Assembly (NCBI GenBank): GCA_946545145.1
Contig: CAMNNG010000021.1
Span: 1-14,542 of the forward strand
Length of the DNA stretch: 14,542 nt
Reading direction: 5' to 3'
Source of the DNA: an uncultured Bacillota bacterium
GTDB taxonomy: Bacteria > Bacillota > Clostridia > Peptostreptococcales > Anaerovoracaceae
A program made the position numbers and the translations under genes. The notes under the pieces were generated by a model, which saw only the letters and a list, made by a program, of their open reading frames with translations, was not told the DNA's origin and ran no database searches. Below are positions 9,446 through 14,542 of this stretch, piece after piece. The number at the start of each line of letters is the position of its first letter. Position 1 is the stretch's first letter.

Positions 9446-11092
9446 TCAGTCATCCGCATTTCCCTCTTCATCGCCGTACGCCGCTCTGACGAAAGCAGCG
9501 AACAGCGGATGCGCCCTGTTGGGCCTGCTCTTGAACTCAGGATGGAACTGTACGCCGACGAAGAACCTGCAGTCCGGGATCTCGACGGCCTCGGCCAGCG
9601 TACCGTCAGGGCTCGTTCCGGTCACCATCATGCCGGCCTGCTCGAGCGCTTCGCGGTAGTCGTTGTTCACCTCGTAGCGGTGGCGGTGGCGCTCGCTTAT
9701 TGTGCCGTCATAGGAAGCGCCGTACCTCTTGGCGCTTACTGAGTAAGCAGCTTCCATAGCGGAGCCCTCCTTTATGATGCACGGGTAAGCGCCCAGCCTC
9801 ATCGTCCCGCCCTTGGGAATCTCCCCGCTCTGATCAGGCATGAAGTCGATGACCTTGTCCGGGGTCTCTTCGTCGAACTCACGCGAATGCGCCTCCGCAA
9901 GACCAAGGACGTGTCTCGCGTATTCGATGACAGCTATCTGCAGTCCGAGGCAGATGCCGAAGTACGGTACATCGTTTTCCCTGGCATATCTCGCGGCTGC
10001 TATCTTGCCTTCGATGCCGCGCGAGCCGAATCCGCCGGGCACGAGGATCCCGTCGACATCGCCGAGGATCTCTGCGGCGTTCTCATCCGTGATGTCCTCT
10101 GACTCGAGCCATTTGATCTTCACGTCGCAGCCGTTTTCGTATCCGGCGTGCTTCAATGCTTCGGCTACGGAGAGATAAGCATCGTGGAGCTTTACGTACT
10201 TTCCGACGATGGCGATGCTTACTGTACGGTCAAGCGAATGGATGCGGCCGACCATCTCCTCCCACTCTTTCATGTCGCACGGGCCGGCATCCAGATGCAG
10301 CTCGCGGCATACGATCCAGGACAGCCTGCTCTTTTCGAGCATCAGTGGAGCCTCGTATAGCACGGGTACGGTCCTGTTCTCTATGACGCAGTCTTCTTTG
10401 ACGTTGCAGAACATCGAGATCTTTTTGAAGATGTCCTCGTCTATCGGCTCATCGGCCCGGAGAACTATTATGTCAGGTGATATGCCCATCGACTGGAGCT
10501 CTCTTACGGAATGCTGCGTCGGTTTGCTCTTGTGCTCGCCGCTGCTCTTGATGTACGGGACGAGCGTCACGTGGATGAAGAGACTGTTCTCCTTTCCGAC
10601 CTCCAGCGAGACCTGACGGATCGCTTCGAGAAAGGGCTGCGATTCGATATCGCCGATCGTGCCTCCTATCTCCGTTATGATGACATCCGCACCGGTGAGC
10701 TCGCCTACATTATATATGTATTCTTTGATCTCGTTCGTTATATGCGGGATGATCTGCACCGTGCTGCCAAGGTAATCACCGCGTCTTTCCTTGTTCAGAA
10801 CGTTCCAGTAGACGCGTCCCGTCGTCAGGTTCGAGAATCTGTTGAGATCCTCATCGATGAACCTTTCATAGTGGCCCAGATCGAGGTCCGTCTCCGCTCC
10901 GTCATCGGTTACGAAAACTTCGCCGTGCTGGTACGGACTCATCGTGCCCGGATCGATGTTGACATACGGATCGAGCTTCTGCGATGCCACCTTCAGGCCT
11001 CTGCTCTTCAGCAGCCTCCCCAGCGATGCCGCTGTGATACCTTTTCCCAGTCCGGATACGACTCCCCCTGTTACGAATACATACTTCTTCAT
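9446..11092 (-). CDS. pyrG: CTP synthase
   Basis: With the ATG at 11090-11092 the protein is 548 aa (E. coli PyrG is 545). It converts UTP to CTP using ATP and glutamine-derived ammonia. The N-terminal synthetase domain (1 to about 265) begins with the hallmark KYVFVTGGVVSGLGKG and contains EIGGTIGDIES (141-151). The class I glutaminase domain (about 290-535) has the nucleophile C381 in GICLGLQ and H517/E519 in QFHPEF. A GTG three codons upstream (11099-11101) is in frame but touches the GGAGG at 11103-11107, so the ATG, 10 nt away, is preferred. It follows the terminator of the aldo/keto reductase gene and has a short leader without an attenuator-like hairpin. Confidence 0.97.
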   Translation of the reverse strand: MKKYVFVTGGVVSGLGKGITAASLGRLLKSRGLKVASQKLDPYVNIDPGTMSPYQHGEVFVTDDGAETDLDLGHYERFIDEDLNRFSNLTTGRVYWNVLNKERRGDYLGSTVQIIPHITNEIKEYIYNVGELTGADVIITEIGGTIGDIESQPFLEAIRQVSLEVGKENSLFIHVTLVPYIKSSGEHKSKPTQHSVRELQSMGISPDIIVLRADEPIDEDIFKKISMFCNVKEDCVIENRTVPVLYEAPLMLEKSRLSWIVCRELHLDAGPCDMKEWEEMVGRIHSLDRTVSIAIVGKYVKLHDAYLSVAEALKHAGYENGCDVKIKWLESEDITDENAAEILGDVDGILVPGGFGSRGIEGKIAAARYARENDVPYFGICLGLQIAVIEYARHVLGLAEAHSREFDEETPDKVIDFMPDQSGEIPKGGTMRLGAYPCIIKEGSAMEAAYSVSAKRYGASYDGTISERHRHRYEVNNDYREALEQAGMMVTGTSPDGTLAEAVEIPDCRFFVGVQFHPEFKSRPNRAHPLFAAFVRAAYGDEEGNADD

Positions 11093-11102
11093 TCTATTCA
11101 CA

Positions 11103-11107
11103 CCTCC
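11103..11107 (-). promoter_or_regulatory. pyrG ribosome-binding site that decides the start codon
   Basis: The minus strand has GGAGG at 11103-11107, extending to GGAGGTG. Spacing to the ATG at 11092 is 10 nt from GGAGG (8 nt from GGAGGTG). The in-frame GTG at 11101 would leave only one nucleotide and is rejected. Confidence 0.85.
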
Positions 11108-11145
11108 GTTTTTTGTTTCCGGTCATCTGTCCCGTTCCTGATATT

Positions 11146-11174
11146 TTTTTAACGATATGCCCCGCCACACACAA
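11146..11174 (-). promoter_or_regulatory. Putative weak promoter of pyrG
   Basis: The minus strand has TTGTGT (11169-11174) and, 17 nt downstream, TAAAAA (11146-11151). Initiation near 11139 would give a leader of about 46 nt. Both hexamers are imperfect. A promoter is expected here because of the terminator immediately upstream. Confidence 0.4.
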
Positions 11175-11177
11175 TCT

Positions 11178-11200
11178 AAAAGGCGCCCCGCGGGGGCACC
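11178..11200 (-). terminator. Intrinsic terminator of the aldo/keto reductase gene
   Basis: GGCGCCCC (11182-11189) pairs with GGGGCACC (11193-11200) with one wobble and a 3-nt loop. TTTT follows at 11178-11181 on the minus strand. It starts 12 nt beyond the stop codon at 11213. Confidence 0.85.
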
Positions 11201-11212
11201 TCTTCCTTCGGT

Positions 11213-12343
11213 CTATTTTCCGCCGGCTGCGAAGTCAGCCAGCACTTCCGATATCTTTATCTGCTGCGGGCAGACCGCCTCGCACGAGCGGCAGCCTATG
11301 CAGTTTTTCGGTCTCTTCTCCTTCGGAAGAGCCGCCAGCGCCATCGGGGCGATGAACCCGCCGCCTGTGAATTTGTTCTCATTGTAAAGGCCGATGAGAT
11401 GCGGGATCGGAAGCTCCTGCGGGCAGTGGCTTACGCAGTAGCTGCAGGCCGTGCAGGGAACGATCTTGTCCAGCATGTCGGCCGCCACAGCCGTCAGCTT
11501 TTCCATCTCCGCTTCATCGAGCGGCCTGTCCGTTTCATATATCGCGATGTTCTCCTTCATCTGATCGAAGTTCGACATTCCCGACAGAGTCATGACTACA
11601 TCATCCAGGCTCTGCAGGAACCTGAACGCCATCGCGTGCGGAGCCTCATCGGCTCTGATCTCCTTCAGTTTCGCCGCGTATTCTTCAGGCAATTTGTCCG
11701 CGAGCATGCCGCCTCTCAGCGGCTCCATTACCCAGATCGGAAGACCGTACTTTCTGCAAAGCTCGACCTTGCCCTTCGCGTCCTGGAACGTCCAGTCGAC
11801 GTAGTTGAGCTGGATCTGGCAGAACTCCATGCCCTCTGCGTATTTTTCGAGGAACCTTGTCATGACCTCGATGCTGCCGTGAGCGGAGAATCCGAGATGA
11901 CGGATCCTGCCGTTTTCCTTCTGCTTCATCAGGTAAGCATATATGCCGTGATCCTCGTTCAGGTACTCGTCGATATTCAGTTCGCACACATTGTGCATGA
12001 GATAGAAGTCGAAGTAGTCCGTCTTCATCTTCTTCAGCTGCTCTTCGAAGATCTCCTCGACCTTGTCCATATTATTGAGGTCATATCCAGGGAACTTCGT
12101 CGCCATGTAGAAACTCTCTCTCGGATACTTCGCGAGCGCGTCGCCCATGACCGTCTCCGAGTTGCCGCCGTGGTAGCCCCAGGCCGTATCGTAATAGTTG
12201 ATGCCGTGCTCCATCGCATAAGCGACCATCTGCTCAGTCTGCTCTACATCTATCTTCGCATCGTCGCCGTCTATGACCGGCAGTCTCATACATCCCATGC
12301 CCAGTGCCGATAATTTCTTGTCCTTGAATTCTCTGTAAATCAT
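11213..12343 (-). CDS. Aldo/keto reductase with two C-terminal [4Fe-4S] motifs
   Basis: A 376-aa cytoplasmic oxidoreductase. Residues 1 to about 285 form an aldo/keto reductase barrel with the full catalytic tetrad D52, Y57 (YDTAWGYH), K83 (ATKFPG) and H117 (YLMHN). The C-terminal 90 residues are ferredoxin-like, with two CxxCxxCxxxCP motifs: C297/C300/C303/C307 and C348/C351/C354/C358. They should bind two [4Fe-4S] clusters and pass electrons to or from a partner. This fused form is common in anaerobic Clostridia; its substrates are mostly unknown. The ATG has AAAGGA at 12351-12356, 7 nt upstream. It is a single-gene unit between the sufB terminator and its own terminator. No partner gene next to it suggests a substrate. 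Confidence 0.93.
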   Translation of the reverse strand: MIYREFKDKKLSALGMGCMRLPVIDGDDAKIDVEQTEQMVAYAMEHGINYYDTAWGYHGGNSETVMGDALAKYPRESFYMATKFPGYDLNNMDKVEEIFEEQLKKMKTDYFDFYLMHNVCELNIDEYLNEDHGIYAYLMKQKENGRIRHLGFSAHGSIEVMTRFLEKYAEGMEFCQIQLNYVDWTFQDAKGKVELCRKYGLPIWVMEPLRGGMLADKLPEEYAAKLKEIRADEAPHAMAFRFLQSLDDVVMTLSGMSNFDQMKENIAIYETDRPLDEAEMEKLTAVAADMLDKIVPCTACSYCVSHCPQELPIPHLIGLYNENKFTGGGFIAPMALAALPKEKRPKNCIGCRSCEAVCPQQIKISEVLADFAAGGK

Positions 12344-12403
12344 GATCCGGTCCTTTCCTTCTGATATCAGACAGCTGTTTCTTTCGAAACAAACAACTTA
12401 ATT

Positions 12404-12412
12404 ATTTTATCA
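12404..12412 (-). promoter_or_regulatory. Putative extended -10 promoter of the aldo/keto reductase gene
   Basis: The minus strand reads TGATAAAAT, an extended -10 (TGnTAAAAT), with no good -35. Initiation would be near 12397, leaving about 54 nt to the ATG. That leader contains a short palindromic element GTTTC-TTTC-GAAAC (12377-12390) and a 10-bp palindrome CTGATATCAG (12361-12370), which could be binding sites. Confidence 0.4.
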
Positions 12413-12464
12413 CAAATATCATGATCCGAAAATATAATCGTCTGAAAACTCTGTCATATTTATC

Positions 12465-12496
12465 AAAAAAAAGACCGGCCCTGATAAGACCGGTCT
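12465..12496 (-). terminator. Intrinsic terminator of the sufCB operon
   Basis: A perfect 7-bp GC-rich stem, AGACCGG (12472-12478) with CCGGTCT (12490-12496), has an 11-nt loop. On the minus strand it is followed by an eight-T run (12465-12472). It starts 13 nt past the sufB stop codon and closes the operon after two genes. Confidence 0.9.
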
Positions 12497-12509
12497 GAGT
12501 TTTTGTAAT

Positions 12510-13430
12510 CTATGCTCCGAGGAAGCCGTTGATGATCTTCTGCTCTGCTTCTTCCTCTGTGAGTCCGAGCGTCCTGAGCTTGAGGATCTGCTCTCCTGCT
12601 ACCTTTCCGATGGCAGCCTCGTGGATCAGCGATGCATCGAGGTCTCCCGCGAACAGTTCAGGAGCCGCGTTGACCTTGCCGTTTCCGACCAGGATCGCGT
12701 CGCACTCGGAGTGGCCGACGCATCTTGCGTTGCCGTTGATCTTCGAGTGGTATTCCTGATACGAATCGTCCTTTGCTACGGAACGCGATATGAGGTCGAC
12801 TCCGGAGTCTTCGCCTTCCATAACGACGTCGAAGTCTGTCTTCGCGTATTCGTTTCCGTCTGTCATGATGCTCTCGCGGATGTAGAGCTTCGCATCTTTG
12901 CCGAGCTTGCCTCTCGTCGTTCTGACTGAGTGGTCTACGCCGCCGATCTGGATCGTATCCATCTCGAGGACAGCGCCCTCTTTGAGGTCTACGTCAGTGA
13001 CAGGGTCGATCTTTCTCTGACCGCCTTCACCTGTTCCGACGTGCTTTTCTTCGTAGCGGACCTTTGCGTTCTTTTCGAGGAAGAATCTGTGGATGCCGTT
13101 GTGGCTCGATTCTTCTTCGCCGTCCGTGTGGACGCCGCATCCCGCTACTATAGTTACGTCAGCGTCTTCGCCGACATGGAAATCGTTGTATACGAGATCA
13201 TCGACTCCGCTCTTGCTGATGCAGGCCGGGATGTAGACCTTCTCGTCCTTCGTTCCCGGTGCGATGTAGATGTCGATGCCCGATCCGCCTTCCTTAGGCT
13301 CGATCTTGATGTTGTCCGTCGACATCCTTCCGGCGCAGCCGCCGTTCTCTCTGATATTGAATGCGCCCTTGTATCCGTCCTCAGTCCAGTCGGAGACGAG
13401 TTTCAGCAGGCTCTCAGTTATCTTGTCCAT
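12510..13430 (-). CDS. sufB: Short SufB-type Fe-S cluster scaffold protein (SufB/SufD family)
   Basis: A 306-aa member of the SufBD family, far shorter than E. coli SufB (495 aa) or SufD (423 aa). It keeps the beta-helix core and C-terminal family block. C243 in HSECD and E271 in IHEAA occupy, by motif, the places of E. coli SufB Cys405 and Glu434, which are implicated in cluster assembly. Other landmarks are GCGVHT (97-102) and HNGIHRFF (110-117), plus Cys at 32, 70, 98 and 237. The C-terminal EQILKLRTLGLTEEEAEQKI is the conserved helical end that contacts SufC. Its ATG follows the sufC stop by one base (TAAGATG), with a GAGG-type site inside the end of sufC, so the two are coupled. No sufD, sufS or sufU is in the window. 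By length and two-gene context it fits the minimal SUF (SMS, SmsB) type; that label is inference. Confidence 0.92.
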   Translation of the reverse strand: MDKITESLLKLVSDWTEDGYKGAFNIRENGGCAGRMSTDNIKIEPKEGGSGIDIYIAPGTKDEKVYIPACISKSGVDDLVYNDFHVGEDADVTIVAGCGVHTDGEEESSHNGIHRFFLEKNAKVRYEEKHVGTGEGGQRKIDPVTDVDLKEGAVLEMDTIQIGGVDHSVRTTRGKLGKDAKLYIRESIMTDGNEYAKTDFDVVMEGEDSGVDLISRSVAKDDSYQEYHSKINGNARCVGHSECDAILVGNGKVNAAPELFAGDLDASLIHEAAIGKVAGEQILKLRTLGLTEEEAEQKIINGFLGA

Positions 13431-13431
13431 C

Positions 13432-14157
13432 TTAGTCCCTCACCTTTCCGACGGGGCAGTCTCCAACGACTTCGCCGTGCATCAGTGTCGGCAGCACTTC
13501 GCTTCCCTTACCTGCCTGACGAACGAGTCCTCCGTCTATTACTATGATATTATCTGCGATCTCAAGAAGTCTTTCCTGGTGCGAGATGACGATCAGGACC
13601 TTGTCCTTCTCGCTCTTGAGTTCTTCGAACGCCTCTACCAGGCCGTTGAAGCTCCACAGGTCGATGCCGGCTTCAGGCTCGTCGAATACGAGAAGCTTCG
13701 CGTCCTTTCTCGCAAGGACCGTAGCGATCTCGATACGCTTGATCTCGCCGCCCGAAAGGCTGTCGTTGACCTCGCGGTCTATGTAGTCCTGAGTGCACAG
13801 TCCGACCTTGTTCATGATGCGGCAGACGTCCATCTCCTCGACCTTGCTGCCGTCGGCCAGTTCGATCAGGTCGCGCACTGTGATGCCTTTGAACCTTACG
13901 GGCTGCTGGAATGCGTAAGCGACTCCCATCTTCGCCCTTTCGGTTATATCCTTGTCAGCGAGCTCTACGTCGTCGAGCTTCATGCTGCCTTCTGTGATCT
14001 TTTCAACTCCGGCTATTACCTTCGCCAGCGATGTCTTGCCGCTGCCGTTCGGTCCCGTTATTACCGTAAGCGTGCCCTCTTCGACTTCGAAGTCGATCCC
14101 CTTCAGGATCTCGGCACCGTCTTCGGCTGTCCATTTTACATTCTCAAGTTTAAACAT
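13432..14157 (-). CDS. sufC: SufC Fe-S assembly ATPase
   Basis: A 241-aa soluble ABC ATPase that drives conformational change in the SufB scaffold. Motifs: Walker A GPNGSGKT (35-42), Q-loop Q84 in AFQQP, signature LSGGE (134-138), Walker B LLVFDEPE (155-162) and switch His H193 in ISHQ. No membrane segments or permease partners occur; the neighbour is the SufB-type scaffold. The start is ATG at 14155-14157, with GGAGG at 14164-14168 (6-nt spacing) and the family opening MFKLENV. An in-frame TTG at 14254-14256 lies upstream of the promoter -10 and cannot be the start. The C-terminus ends in GDCPVGKVRD, whose Cys is not a standard SufC feature I know. It is the first gene of the two-gene operon. 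Confidence 0.94.
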   Translation of the reverse strand: MFKLENVKWTAEDGAEILKGIDFEVEEGTLTVITGPNGSGKTSLAKVIAGVEKITEGSMKLDDVELADKDITERAKMGVAYAFQQPVRFKGITVRDLIELADGSKVEEMDVCRIMNKVGLCTQDYIDREVNDSLSGGEIKRIEIATVLARKDAKLLVFDEPEAGIDLWSFNGLVEAFEELKSEKDKVLIVISHQERLLEIADNIIVIDGGLVRQAGKGSEVLPTLMHGEVVGDCPVGKVRD

Positions 14158-14163
14158 CAATGT

Positions 14164-14168
14164 CCTCC
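14164..14168 (-). promoter_or_regulatory. sufC ribosome-binding site that decides the start codon
   Basis: The minus strand reads GGAGG within TTGGAGGACATTG, 6 nt from the ATG at 14157. It fixes the start at the methionine preceding FKLENV rather than further upstream in the open frame. Confidence 0.9.
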
Positions 14169-14175
14169 AAGTAAT

Positions 14176-14203
14176 GCTGCGCTGCAGCGGATGCTCTGCT
14201 GCA
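14176..14203 (-). other. Competing small hairpins in the sufC leader
   Basis: A GCAGC block (plus-strand 14184-14188) can pair either with GCTGC at 14176-14180 (3-nt loop) or, extended to 6 bp, with 14198-14203 (9-nt loop). The nearer hairpin ends 7 nt from the Shine-Dalgarno. The two are mutually exclusive. Short stems like these can arise by chance. Confidence 0.35.
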
Positions 14204-14235
14204 ATGCGCCTGATACGCTTTTGGCGTGCTTGTCT

Positions 14236-14263
14236 ATTATACCTTTTTTCGGCCAAAGATAAA
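14236..14263 (-). promoter_or_regulatory. Putative promoter of the sufCB operon
   Basis: The minus strand has a perfect TATAAT at 14236-14241 and a weak TTTATC at 14258-14263, spaced by 16 nt. Initiation near 14229 gives a leader of about 72 nt. A perfect -10 with a poor -35 would suit an activated or otherwise regulated promoter. Confidence 0.65.
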
Positions 14264-14287
14264 CCCTAATACAAAAAAATGTTGACC

Positions 14288-14330
14288 AAAAAGAAAAAGT
14301 TCCCGGCGCTGTTCTGACAACAGAGCCGGG
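14288..14330 (-). terminator. Intrinsic terminator of the partial Lys/Tyr-rich gene
   Basis: CCCGGCGCTGTT (14302-14313) pairs with AACAGAGCCGGG (14319-14330) with a single mismatch and a 5-nt loop. On the minus strand a TTTTTCTTTTT tract follows at 14288-14298. It lies 23 nt beyond the stop codon at 14354 and separates this gene from the suf operon. Confidence 0.92.
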
Positions 14331-14353
14331 ATCGTTTCATCCAGATGCCTTCC

Positions 14354-14542
14354 TTACAGTCCTATCTTGTAAATGTAGTTGTCGCGATAGAACTTCTTGT
14401 ATCTGATTTTGACCTTTTTCTTTTTGTATTTGACCTTGCCGCTCTTCGTACGGACGACCTTGCCCTTCTTGTTTCTGACCTTGACCTTTTTCGTCACTGT
14501 CTTGGTCTTCGTCTTGTAGTGCGAGTAGTACTCGCCGGCATA
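14354..14542 (-). CDS. C-terminal fragment of an unrecognised Lys/Tyr/Val-rich protein (5' end outside window)
   Basis: The frame is open from the window edge to TAA at 14354-14356, giving 62 residues. The composition is extreme: mostly Lys, Val, Tyr, Thr and Arg, with alternating stretches such as KVKVRNKKGKVV and KVKYKKKKVKIRYKK, and it ends YIYKIGL. The alternation of Lys with Val/Ile/Tyr suggests beta-strands with one charged face, as in basic C-terminal tails of some secreted or wall-associated Gram-positive proteins. I cannot assign a family. It is a real gene end, because a ribosomal-scale ORF end and a strong terminator coincide. It is not part of the suf operon. Confidence 0.7.
   Translation of the reverse strand, partial: YAGEYYSHYKTKTKTVTKKVKVRNKKGKVVRTKSGKVKYKKKKVKIRYKKFYRDNYIYKIGL

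Noticed and set aside
11093..11101. GTG start giving pyrG three extra residues
   Set aside because: Only one nucleotide separates it from GGAGG, and the family sequence begins at the later ATG (MKKYVFVTGG).
14158..14256. N-terminal extension of SufC from an upstream TTG
   Set aside because: The TTG lies upstream of the TATAAT -10, and the extension resembles no SufC. A clear GGAGG precedes the ATG at 14157.

Overview
The window reads as chromosomal core-gene DNA from a Gram-positive anaerobe, most likely a Clostridia-type member of the Bacillota with moderately high GC. The reasons are strong GGAGG-type ribosome sites, SigA-type promoters with 17-nt spacers, intrinsic terminators behind most units, a two-gene SufC-SufB iron-sulfur locus, and several oxygen-sensitive-looking [4Fe-4S] oxidoreductases. 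Genus cannot be read from the sequence. All nine complete genes and the one partial gene lie on the minus strand, so transcription runs from high to low coordinates.

In transcription order: (a) 14542-14288, the C-terminal end of a very Lys/Tyr-rich protein, closed by a terminator. (b) 14263-12465, promoter, sufC, sufB and terminator, a self-contained two-gene Fe-S assembly operon resembling the minimal SUF (SMS) type. (c) 12412-11178, an aldo/keto reductase with two C-terminal [4Fe-4S] motifs, with its own terminator. (d) 11174-9446, pyrG (CTP synthase). (e) 9393-8173, mreB alone, with a consensus promoter, a leader of about 118 nt and a terminator. (f) 8214-6853, a THUMP-domain 23S rRNA methyltransferase with an unusual Gly/Arg-rich insert; its possible promoter overlaps the mreB terminator. 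(g) 6807-2364, a near-consensus promoter, carA and carB overlapping as TAATG, and a terminator. (h) about 2314-14, a FadH-like 2,4-dienoyl-CoA reductase-family flavoenzyme with an Ala/Gly/Glu-rich linker, and a terminator.

Functionally, carA, carB and pyrG make carbamoyl phosphate (for pyrimidines and arginine) and CTP. They are separate units and neither has room for a long attenuator leader. SufC and SufB would supply Fe-S clusters of the kind carried by the two oxidoreductases in the window. MreB and the rRNA methyltransferase are housekeeping genes. There is no mobile element, CRISPR array, tRNA, rRNA or phage gene, and no gene-free stretch longer than about 210 bases. Points worth a second look are the two-gene SUF locus, the RGG-like insert in the methyltransferase active-site region, the terminator/promoter overlap at 8173-8214, and the compact carA leader.
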